Shown here: piece by piece, positions 16,680-23,978 of the stretch | Position numbering within the stretch: position 1 is the first letter of the stretch | How the letters are laid out: each line of letters begins with the position of its first letter | Source: Henriciella aquimarina | GTDB taxonomy: Bacteria > Pseudomonadota > Alphaproteobacteria > Caulobacterales > Hyphomonadaceae | NCBI RefSeq assembly: GCF_002088975.1 | Contig: NZ_NCST01000038.1 | Coordinates: forward strand, 62,001-126,000 | DNA: 64,000 bases | Reading direction: 5' to 3' | Notes under the pieces: model-generated | Told to the model about the DNA's origin: nothing | Seen by the model: only the letters and a program-made list of their open reading frames with translations | Databases searched by the model: none | Position numbers and translations under genes: made by a program

Positions 16680-18452
16680 CTATTCGGTCGATACGTCGCT
16701 GAACTGGTCCAGCTCTCCATAGACCGCCTCGCCCTCGAACAGGGTCAGGATGACGCTCGCCTGCGAGATCTCCATCAGCGGCATCTCGAAGATGTTCTTG
16801 TCGAGCACAATCAGGTCGGCGCTCTTGCCGGCCTTGATGGAGCCGGTGACATCCTCGTTCCAGTTCGTATAGGCGACGTTCAGCGTGTGCGCCTTCACCG
16901 CCTCTTCCAGGCTGACAGCCTCGTCCGGCAGAAGCGGTGCGGAGTCCGGCTGCTCATAATTCACCCGGGTCGTGGCCACTTGCAGGCCAAGCAGGGGATC
17001 GGCCGTCGCGACGGGCCAGTCGGCCCCGTAAGCGAGAATGCCACCGCCTTCGAGAACGCTGCCGGCCGGGTAGATATATTGCGAGCGTTCCGGGCCGATC
17101 GCCTTCTTGGTGAGGTCCATATAGAGATAATTGGCCGTCCAGGTCGGCTGGAAGACCGCGATCACGCCAAGTTCGCCAAAGCGCGGCTGGTCGGCCGGAT
17201 CAATCACATTGAGGTGCGAGATCATCGGACGCTGAGCGCTTCCATTGGCCACGACCGCCGCTTCGAACGCATCGAGCGCGGTCCGCGTGGCGCGGTCGCC
17301 GATCGCGTGGACGTGCGGCTGCATGCCATGCGCGGTCAGCTCCGTGACGGCCTGCGTCAGGGTCTCCGGCGGGATCTGCAGCTTGCCGCGGAAATCGGTA
17401 TCGCCGGCATAAGGCTCGATCATGGCCGCCGTTCTCTGCGGAATGACGCCGTCTTCGTAGAGCTTCACCGATTTTGCCGTGATACCGGCCTCCCGGGCCC
17501 GTTCGGACGCCTCGAGGATGACAGGGATCTGCTCGAGCGATCCGCCATTTTCCCACTTGAAGGCCAGCGAGACATGGCTGGTCAGCGACCCGCTTTCCAT
17601 GACCGCTTGGTAGGCCTCAAGTGTCTTGCTTGTTCCGTCCGGGCCAAGATCGATCCCGGCATCGTGCCAGTTGGTAATGCCCAGCCGGTTGAATTCCTTC
17701 GCGACATAGAGAATGGACTCCTGCATCTCAGCCGATCCCGGCGCGGCGACAAAGTCGCTGACCAGCTCCATGGCGCTTTCCTGCAGGCCGCCGACAGGCT
17801 CGCCCGTTTCAGGATCGCGATTGATGTGACCATTCTCAGGATCGGGCGTCTCGCTGTCGATCCCGGCCAGTTCGAGCGTCTTCGAATTGACCCAGTAGCT
17901 GTGACCGCCCACGGACTCGAAGACGAGCGGCCGGTCGGTCGACACCTCGTCCAGAACCTCCTTGCGGGGAATGCCATTGGGCGGAAACAGCGAGTCTTCC
18001 CAGCCCACGCCATAGACCGGTTCGCCGGCCGGCCTGTCTGCGATGCAGCCGGCAATGATCTCCTGATAATCCTCGAGGGTCTCGCCCTCATGCAGCGAGC
18101 AGCGCGTATACGCCATGCCGCCGAAGACCGGATGGACATGGGCGTCCCCGAAGGATGGCATCAGCAGGCGCCCGCCAAGGTCGACAGTTTCCGTGCCGGT
18201 CCCGGCATAGCGGGCAATGTCGGCCTGCGTGCCCACAGCGACAATCCGGCCATCGTCGACTGCGACGGCCTCAGCCCAGGGCTGGTCGGGCTCAACGGTG
18301 TAGACGCGCGCATTGACGAAAAGCAGGTCCGCCGGGTCGGTGGCGGCCTCTGGCGAAGGGCTGGCGCAGGAGGAAAGCCCCCCTGCGCCAAGGAGAGCCA
18401 TGCCCGCTGCAGCTGAGAGGAGGTTCGCCCGGTTACAGAAGACAGATGGCAT
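16680..18452 (-). CDS. Exported amidohydrolase family 3 protein (YtcJ-like)
   Basis: This 590-residue protein has a lipoprotein-type signal with Cys29 in LSSC, so it is probably membrane-anchored in the periplasm. The amidohydrolase-3 fold is shown by FGDAHVHPVFGG (metal-binding HxH), KLYEDGVI with the likely carbamylated Lys or metal ligand, and HVHAIGDRA near the middle. YtcJ-like enzymes hydrolyse N-acyl or cyclic amide bonds, but most are uncharacterised. It lies 75 bases downstream of the TonB receptor on the same strand, with a hairpin in between. The pairing suggests that the receptor delivers an amide-containing molecule that this enzyme cleaves in the periplasm. Confidence 0.85.
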   Translation of the reverse strand: MPSVFCNRANLLSAAAGMALLGAGGLSSCASPSPEAATDPADLLFVNARVYTVEPDQPWAEAVAVDDGRIVAVGTQADIARYAGTGTETVDLGGRLLMPSFGDAHVHPVFGGMAYTRCSLHEGETLEDYQEIIAGCIADRPAGEPVYGVGWEDSLFPPNGIPRKEVLDEVSTDRPLVFESVGGHSYWVNSKTLELAGIDSETPDPENGHINRDPETGEPVGGLQESAMELVSDFVAAPGSAEMQESILYVAKEFNRLGITNWHDAGIDLGPDGTSKTLEAYQAVMESGSLTSHVSLAFKWENGGSLEQIPVILEASERAREAGITAKSVKLYEDGVIPQRTAAMIEPYAGDTDFRGKLQIPPETLTQAVTELTAHGMQPHVHAIGDRATRTALDAFEAAVVANGSAQRPMISHLNVIDPADQPRFGELGVIAVFQPTWTANYLYMDLTKKAIGPERSQYIYPAGSVLEGGGILAYGADWPVATADPLLGLQVATTRVNYEQPDSAPLLPDEAVSLEEAVKAHTLNVAYTNWNEDVTGSIKAGKSADLIVLDKNIFEMPLMEISQASVILTLFEGEAVYGELDQFSDVSTE

Positions 18453-18484
18453 CTCGTTTCCTTCGTATTGTGTGTCATGAAAGC

Positions 18485-18514
18485 CCGGCAGCGTCGCAGC
18501 CGCAACGCTGCCGG
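18485..18514 (-). terminator. Hairpin between TonB receptor and amidohydrolase
   Basis: A perfect 10-base inverted repeat pairs CCGGCAGCGT (18485-18494) with ACGCTGCCGG (18505-18514) around a 10-base loop. On the minus strand it follows the receptor stop, but no run of T follows it. Partial termination or mRNA stabilisation, giving more receptor than enzyme, is more likely than a full stop. Confidence 0.45.
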
Positions 18515-18527
18515 TAGAATGGCAGGA

Positions 18528-20699
18528 TCAGAACCGGCGGGTCACCGAGGCCAGGACGGTGCGGTCCTTGGCAGCCACGCAATAGCCATAGGGCGCCGAG
18601 GACAGCCCGCAGGTGGCGTAATACTTCTCATTGAGAAGATTGCTCGAATTCACCGAAACCAGCCAGTTGCCATAACTGGCCGAGACCATTGCGTCGACGA
18701 GCGTGACCGATGGCGTCACGAAGGCCTGCGCGGTATCGATCTTGTCACCGATATAGCGCACACCGCCACCGGCCCGCAGCGTCCAGCCATTGTCGAGCTG
18801 GAAGCTCTTGGTGGTCCAGACCGATGCGAGGTGCTCGGGGATGTCGGCGATGCGGTCGCCTTCTGCCAGAGACTGGCTGGAGGAGAGCACTTCGGCCTCG
18901 GTGTAGCTGTAGGACGCCATGAAGTCGAAATCTTCCGGCATGCGGATGACCGCCTCAAGCTCGACACCCTGGGAGCCGACCTCGCCGCCCTGCAGGAAGT
19001 TCTGAATGTTTTCAGGATCCTGCGAGACATAGTTGGACTCTTCGATGTCGAAGAGGGCGAGCGTGAACAGCATGCCGCTTTGCGGCTCCCACTTCGCGCC
19101 AACCTCGTACTGACGGGCCGTGCGCGGCTCGAACGGATTGCCGAAAAAGTCCCCGCCCGGCACGGGCAGGAAGGATTCCGAATAGCTGAAATAAGGCGAC
19201 AGGGTCTCGGTCACGTCAGCGATGACACCGCCGCGGAAAGAGACCTGGTCCTGGTCCAGCTCGTCGACCCCGTTGCGTTCGGATTCCGCGGTATCGTGGC
19301 GAACGCCGAGCAGGACGTGCAGCCAGTCATTATAGGTGATCTGGTCCTGCGCATAGAAGCCGAGCTGAGAGCTGTTGTATTCCAGAAAGTTCGTATAGCC
19401 GTAGTCGATGTCGCCGCCCGGCTGCGGGTTGTAGATGTCGATCGGTGGCGGACTGCCGCCGACATAGCACCCGAAGAGGCCTTCAAACCCGTCGCAGGAA
19501 AAGCCTTCCGCCTTGCTCTGGTCGAACCAAATATAGTCGACCCCGACGAGCACTTCATGCTCGAAAGCCCCCGTGGTCAGCTCAACGAGGACATTATTGT
19601 CAGTGTTGATGACTTCGCTCTGCTCGTCATTCACATAGAATTCCCGCTGCAGAAGCGTTTCTTCCGGGTCCGCGAATGGCGTCACGCCGTCGGAGAAGTC
19701 GCCATAGATTTCCTTGTAGTCACTATCCATGTCCGAATAGCGCGAGGCGCTGCGGAAGGTGATGTTCGGCGCGAACTTGTGGGTCACGAGCAGCGAGCCC
19801 GACGTATAGGTCGTGTCCATGCCGTTGAAGCCCGGCTCGCCCTGGTAGAAGTTGAAATCCACCTTTTCGGCTTCGCTGCCCGCATTGATGGATTTCGACA
19901 GCGGCACATAGCCGAGCGACCCGTTCTGATCTTCCTGGTAGAGACCGATCAGCGTGATTTCCGTGTCCGGCCCCGGCGCCCAGGTGAGGGACGGGTTGAT
20001 CAGGACCCGGTCGTCCGGCGTGCCCCACTGGGTTTCACCGTCCCGTGCGAGCACGACAAGGCGCCCGGCGAGCTGGTCGGTCAGCGGGCCGGTAATATCG
20101 CCCTGGAATTGCAGGCGGCTATCGGTGCCGACAACCACGCCGGCCTCGCCGCCATATTCGAACTTCGGGGTTTTGCTGGCACCATTCAGAACGCCGCCCG
20201 GACCGCCGGCCCCATAGAGCACCGACGAGGGCCCGCGCAGGACCTCGGCACGCTCGAGCGTGTAATTCTCAAGCCGGGCGCCGTAGATAAAGTCCGGCAT
20301 CCGCTTCAGGCCGTCGAGATATTGCGCTGCTTCGAAGCCGCGCGCGTTCACGAAATCCCCGCGGGAGTCGACGCTTTGCGCCGGCGCCACACCGGCGCTG
20401 TAGCGGTAGACATCCTGCAGGTCGACGGCGGCGCGCTCGCGGAACTCATCGTCCGTGATCACACTGATCGACTGGGGAACTTCCGTCAGCGGGGTCAGCG
20501 TCTTGGTGGCGGCCACAGCGCGTGTGCCAGTCACGAAGACCGTGTCCATCGCCGCTTCTTCATCCTGGCTCGCGGCGGCCTCGTCGGCCTCTTGCGCGAC
20601 ACCGGATGCCTGGAAAGCCAGGGCGCAGGTCATGGACATCAGGGCAAACCTGAATGTTCTCGTTATGCCTCCGCGGCTGTGTGTAAATGTGGACCTCAT
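18528..20699 (-). CDS. TonB-dependent outer-membrane receptor, FhuA/siderophore type
   Basis: The 723-residue receptor has a signal peptide (about 1-35). A TonB-box-like DTVFVTG is near residues 51-57, and a plug domain with VPQSISVI and VLRGPSSVLYGAGGPGG lies within about 70-200. A 22-strand barrel follows, ending in the aromatic residue of ASVTRRF. GAGAGGGG before ATG 20699 supports the start. The plug resembles siderophore receptors, but no Fur-like palindrome is visible upstream. Instead there are CGGGTAA/TTACCCG repeats shared with the catabolic operons. Import of the pathway substrate is therefore at least as likely as siderophore uptake. The amidohydrolase follows in the same direction. 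Confidence 0.88.
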   Translation of the reverse strand: MRSTFTHSRGGITRTFRFALMSMTCALAFQASGVAQEADEAAASQDEEAAMDTVFVTGTRAVAATKTLTPLTEVPQSISVITDDEFRERAAVDLQDVYRYSAGVAPAQSVDSRGDFVNARGFEAAQYLDGLKRMPDFIYGARLENYTLERAEVLRGPSSVLYGAGGPGGVLNGASKTPKFEYGGEAGVVVGTDSRLQFQGDITGPLTDQLAGRLVVLARDGETQWGTPDDRVLINPSLTWAPGPDTEITLIGLYQEDQNGSLGYVPLSKSINAGSEAEKVDFNFYQGEPGFNGMDTTYTSGSLLVTHKFAPNITFRSASRYSDMDSDYKEIYGDFSDGVTPFADPEETLLQREFYVNDEQSEVINTDNNVLVELTTGAFEHEVLVGVDYIWFDQSKAEGFSCDGFEGLFGCYVGGSPPPIDIYNPQPGGDIDYGYTNFLEYNSSQLGFYAQDQITYNDWLHVLLGVRHDTAESERNGVDELDQDQVSFRGGVIADVTETLSPYFSYSESFLPVPGGDFFGNPFEPRTARQYEVGAKWEPQSGMLFTLALFDIEESNYVSQDPENIQNFLQGGEVGSQGVELEAVIRMPEDFDFMASYSYTEAEVLSSSQSLAEGDRIADIPEHLASVWTTKSFQLDNGWTLRAGGGVRYIGDKIDTAQAFVTPSVTLVDAMVSASYGNWLVSVNSSNLLNEKYYATCGLSSAPYGYCVAAKDRTVLASVTRRF

Positions 20700-20814
20700 G
20701 CTAATTCACCCCTCTCTCTGTCGGTAGCCTGTTGCCGCAGAAGCCAATGCGTCGTATGCGCGGCGCTTCCATGACAATTCAACAACAATCGCGGTCCTGA
20801 ATCGTCGTCTTTTC

Positions 20815-20864
20815 AGGGTAATCGCAAGTAAAAGCGGGTAAGAGCTTCCGGGTGATCCGGGTGA
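20815..20864 (-). promoter_or_regulatory. CGGGTAA/CGGGTGA repeats upstream of the TonB receptor
   Basis: On the plus strand AGGGTAA starts at 20815, CGGGTAA at 20835, and CGGGTGA at 20849 and 20858. The first two are 20 bases apart and read TTACCCG toward the receptor on the minus strand. They lie 116-165 bases before the receptor start, in the 292-base divergent region. The rest of that region holds only the partner array for the HSL esterase. Confidence 0.45.
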
Positions 20865-20919
20865 ACCCGCCGTTACTACACTTTGGCGAGAAAATAGCCA
20901 GCCTGACGCGGCTTTTTCG

Positions 20920-20947
20920 TTACCCGTATCGGCCCCGCTTTTACCCG
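20920..20947 (+). promoter_or_regulatory. Paired TTACCCG sites upstream of the HSL esterase
   Basis: Two exact TTACCCG heptamers start at 20920 and 20941, 21 bases apart (two helical turns). The second ends 44 bases before the esterase ATG. Orientation toward the downstream gene matches that at the ALDH and hydantoinase promoters. Confidence 0.5.
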
Positions 20948-20991
20948 CTCAGCAGATTGCGCCGCCTTTCGCCTGGCATACACATGCCGCC

Positions 20992-21957
20992 ATGACGACT
21001 CTGAAAGACCTGGATCCGGATATTCACCGCTTCCTTGAGACCATGCGGGAAGACTGGAAGGCTTGGCCGGCCCTGGAAACCATGTCCTTCCCCGAACAGC
21101 GCATTGCCGCCGAACGGGTTCGCGAACGCTGGACGCGCGGCGGCCCGGACATGGCGGTGACCGAGGATTTCACCTTCGACTTCGGCGCCGGCGTGCTGGG
21201 CATCCGCATCTACCGGCCCGTGGCAGACGACACGCCGCTTCCGGCGCTCGTCTATGTCCATGGCGGCGGCTTCACCCTGTTCAACATCAACACGCATGAC
21301 CGCCTGATGCGGGAATATGCCGCCCAGAGCGGCGTCGTGGTAATCGGCGTCGACTATCCGCTGGCGCCTGAAAACAAATATCCCGTCGCGCTCGACAGGA
21401 TCGAAGCGCTGATGCTGTGGCTTGGCGAGCATGCCGGGCGCTGGAAGATCGATCCTGGCCGGATCGCCATGGGCGGCGACTCAGCCGGCGGCAACCTCTC
21501 CTTCGCAACGGTGATGCGGTTGCGCGACAAGGGAAAGGCCGGCCTCGTCAAAGCCATCCTCTCCAATTATGGCGGCTTTTCCCCGCACATCTCCGACGAG
21601 GCCGAAGCCCGCTTCGGCGGGCCCGGCTCGATCATGGACCGGGCCGAGGCGGAACAGTACTGGACAAACTATCTGCGCGGCCGCGAGGATGAAAGCGACC
21701 CTCAGGCCTGCCCGCTGCTGGGCGATGTCTCGGGCTTTCCGCCGGTCATGCTGGTCATTCCGGACCTCGACCTCGTTGCCGAGCACAGCTTCGCCATGCA
21801 GGAACGCCTGGCGGACGCCGACGTCGACGTGGAAACGAAAGTCTATCCCGGCGCGGTGCACAGCTTCCTGGAAGCCATGTCCGTCTCATCGCTCGCCCGC
21901 CAGGGCATCGCCGACGGCGCAGCCTTCATCCGGAAAACCCTAGGCGGCAGGCCCTGA
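20992..21957 (+). CDS. HSL-family alpha/beta-hydrolase (esterase/lipase)
   Basis: This 321-residue cytoplasmic enzyme belongs to the hormone-sensitive-lipase family. The oxyanion-hole HGGG is at residues 90-93, the nucleophile elbow GDSAGG carries Ser164, an Asp is found in PDLDLVAEH, and the catalytic His is in GAVHSFL near residue 295. Such enzymes hydrolyse short acyl esters. The paired TTACCCG sites just upstream and the divergent TonB receptor place it in the proposed catabolic regulon. It converges with the CoA-transferase gene, with only 14 bases between the stops and no clear terminator. Confidence 0.9.
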   Translation: MTTLKDLDPDIHRFLETMREDWKAWPALETMSFPEQRIAAERVRERWTRGGPDMAVTEDFTFDFGAGVLGIRIYRPVADDTPLPALVYVHGGGFTLFNINTHDRLMREYAAQSGVVVIGVDYPLAPENKYPVALDRIEALMLWLGEHAGRWKIDPGRIAMGGDSAGGNLSFATVMRLRDKGKAGLVKAILSNYGGFSPHISDEAEARFGGPGSIMDRAEAEQYWTNYLRGREDESDPQACPLLGDVSGFPPVMLVIPDLDLVAEHSFAMQERLADADVDVETKVYPGAVHSFLEAMSVSSLARQGIADGAAFIRKTLGGRP

Positions 21958-21971
21958 GCCCGCAGTGTCCA

Positions 21972-23129
21972 CTAGGACCGCGAGCGCTCATAAACCGACA
22001 GCTCACTGAGGATATCGTCCCGGTCCCCGTCCAGGGCCGGGGCCGGGCGGTCGGCCTCTTCCTGGGCGGTCCGGCTGGCGAAGGGCGAGGCGGCATAGAG
22101 CAGGTCGCCTTCGGCAGGGTGCGTCATCTGCCGGAAATAGCCGGTGGCAGCCAGATGCTCTTCGCCGGGCAGGTCCTCGATCCGGTTGACCGGTGCGCAA
22201 GGGATGTCGGCCTCGCGCAGCGCGTCGAGCCACGCCCGCGTCGTGCGTTCGGGGGCAGCCTGTTCAATGGTCTCATAGAGCATCTCGATCCGGCTGGAGC
22301 GCGCCTCATTGTCCGACAGCCAGTCGGCTTCGGCGAGATCGTCGCGTCCGATCAGGCCGAAGAAACGGCGCCAGTGGGCTGCCGTATACGGCATGATCGC
22401 GGCATAGCCGTCGCGCGTGCGATAGGGTTTCCGCCCGGCGGCATTGAGCCGGATATAGCCTCTGTCGGGTAGCGGCGGAACGAAAGTCTGGCCACTCAAC
22501 TGCTCGATCAACAGGAAGGACGCCATCGCCTCATACATCGGCGTCTCGATATGGCAGCCTTCGCCCGTGCGGGCGCGCGCCGCGAGGCCCGAGGCCACGG
22601 CGAATGCCAGATGCAGACCGGCAACCTTGTCACACAGGATGGTCCGCACGAAACGCGGCGCCCCGGAGGCATCGGCGTTCAGCCAGGCGAGCCCGGATGC
22701 CGCCTGGATACAGTCATCATAGGCCGGCTCGTCGCCATAGGGCCCTTCTCCGTAGCCACGGGCGGAACAATAGACGATGTCCGGCTTCACCGCCTTTACC
22801 GTGTCATAGTCGATGGCGAGCTTGCGGGCGCTCTTGTCGCGCATGTTATGGACGAAGACATCGGCGGTCGCGGTAAGCCGGTCGAGGATGGCCTTGTCGT
22901 CCGGCTTCGCGAGGTCCAGTGCGATGGACCGCTTGTTGCGGTTACAGTTGAGAAAACCGGCCCCGTCGCCGCCGGGCTGGCCCGGACGCGCGCCGCGAAA
23001 GACATCGCCGCCGGCCGGCTCCACCTTGATGATATCGGCGCCCATGTCGCCCAGAAGCTGCGTCGCATAGGGGCCAAGCACGACCGTGCTCAGATCGATG
23101 ATCCGCACCCCTTTCAGAAGATCGAACAT
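21972..23129 (-). CDS. CaiB/BaiF family III CoA-transferase
   Basis: This is a 385-residue family III CoA-transferase. The N-terminal LLKGVRIIDLSTVVLGP and the following DMGADIIKVEPAGGD (about residues 30-45) are family hallmarks, as is LNCNRNKRSIALDL near 70. The enzyme moves CoA between carboxylic acids, activating an acid without ATP. GGAGGG right before ATG 23129 selects this start over a longer in-frame start at 23210. The gene lies downstream of the PaiB-like gene on the same strand after 116 bases. It could activate the acid produced by the ALDH pathway, which is inference. The acyl substrate is not identifiable. Confidence 0.85.
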   Translation of the reverse strand: MFDLLKGVRIIDLSTVVLGPYATQLLGDMGADIIKVEPAGGDVFRGARPGQPGGDGAGFLNCNRNKRSIALDLAKPDDKAILDRLTATADVFVHNMRDKSARKLAIDYDTVKAVKPDIVYCSARGYGEGPYGDEPAYDDCIQAASGLAWLNADASGAPRFVRTILCDKVAGLHLAFAVASGLAARARTGEGCHIETPMYEAMASFLLIEQLSGQTFVPPLPDRGYIRLNAAGRKPYRTRDGYAAIMPYTAAHWRRFFGLIGRDDLAEADWLSDNEARSSRIEMLYETIEQAAPERTTRAWLDALREADIPCAPVNRIEDLPGEEHLAATGYFRQMTHPAEGDLLYAASPFASRTAQEEADRPAPALDGDRDDILSELSVYERSRS

Positions 23130-23225
23130 GGCAGCCCTCCTTTGCGCAGTTTGCCCAGGCTCCTTCGGCCCTCGCAAACCTTGATACACCGCGAGGAGCG
23201 CCGTGGTCACCGCCAGAGGACGGAC

Positions 23226-23252
23226 TTACCCATGATCCGGGGCCGTTACCCG
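23226..23252. promoter_or_regulatory. TTACCCA/TTACCCG pair near the CoA-transferase promoter
   Basis: TTACCCA starts at 23226 and TTACCCG at 23246, 20 bases apart as at the other proposed operators. They lie 97-123 bases upstream of the CoA-transferase start. The second site overlaps the PaiB-like stop codon, and the pair points away from the CoA-transferase, so chance is harder to exclude here. Confidence 0.25.
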
Positions 23253-23872
23253 CTGCGACGGTCGAAACGCGCCATCCACGCCTTGAGATCGCCCTCCGGC
23301 AGGTTCGACATGATGGCCCGAAAGGTCGGCTCATCCTCGGTCTGGCCGAGCTTGAAGGTCGGCTTCAGCTTGCGGATGCGCGCCCGGAAGCCGATGATCA
23401 TGGGCATGAGAAGGTCATAGCGCTCGCCCAGTTCAGCAGCCCGCCACGGCTCCGGCTTGTCCTTCTCGACATGATCGACAAGGACGTCGATCGCCTCCGG
23501 GGTTAGATCTTCCTCGACAGAAATATCGGCCTCGACATGCAGCTTGGCATAGTTCCAGGTCGGTCCCCAATTGCGCCGTCCAGCCTGGGACGGCGAGATA
23601 TAGCCCTGCGGGCCGGTAAACAGGATAGTGGCCTTCGGGTCCGCCTCGAACGCCGCCCAGAGCGGATTGGACCGGGCGAAATGCCCGATCAGTTCAACAA
23701 GGCCGTCCTCCTCGTCGAAGATCCCGACCAGGGGCAGCAGGCTCGCTTCGCCGGCGTGTACCGCATACACCCATGCCAAGGGGTAGGCCTCAATGAGCGC
23801 CCTTATGTCAGCAGGCTCACAGACCTCGAATGGCGATGATGCTGGTTCGGGTGAAACGGCCCCGTCCTTCAT
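23246..23872 (-). CDS. PaiB-like FMN-binding split-barrel protein
   Basis: This 208-residue protein is of the PaiB family: the flavin-binding split barrel is recognisable by YISPSQAGRRNWGPTWNY (about 101-118) and the GRARSNPLW-like region before it (HFARSNPLW). The C-terminal helix carries AIMSNLPEGD, also typical. Bacillus PaiB is described as a negative transcriptional regulator, but most homologues are probably FMN- or haem-binding proteins. GGGAG seven bases before the ATG at 23872 supports the start and excludes longer in-frame starts. It is divergent from a MocR regulator that may control it, a common arrangement. The relation to the CoA-transferase downstream is unclear. Confidence 0.82.
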   Translation of the reverse strand: MKDGAVSPEPASSPFEVCEPADIRALIEAYPLAWVYAVHAGEASLLPLVGIFDEEDGLVELIGHFARSNPLWAAFEADPKATILFTGPQGYISPSQAGRRNWGPTWNYAKLHVEADISVEEDLTPEAIDVLVDHVEKDKPEPWRAAELGERYDLLMPMIIGFRARIRKLKPTFKLGQTEDEPTFRAIMSNLPEGDLKAWMARFDRRSG

Positions 23873-23929
23873 ACTGTCTCCCTCACGCTTGCAATCCTGG
23901 CAGCAAATGACGGCGTCTTGATCGATATG

Positions 23930-23963
23930 TTTTGGTCTATAAACAAGCACCAATATGACAAAA
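23930..23963. promoter_or_regulatory. Possible MocR operator in divergent promoter
   Basis: An imperfect inverted repeat pairs TTTTGGTC (23930-23937) with GACAAAA (23957-23963) in an AT-rich patch between the PaiB-like and MocR genes. In addition the 9-mer GACCAATTG occurs at the MocR start (23971-23979) and again just after its stop (25429-25437). MocR proteins usually autoregulate from such regions. The evidence is weak. Confidence 0.25.
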
Positions 23964-23978
23964 TCAGGGGGACCAATT

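Noticed and set aside
18468-20774. 768-codon open frame on the plus strand
   Set aside because: It is antisense to the TonB receptor; no domain, signal or ribosome site is visible.
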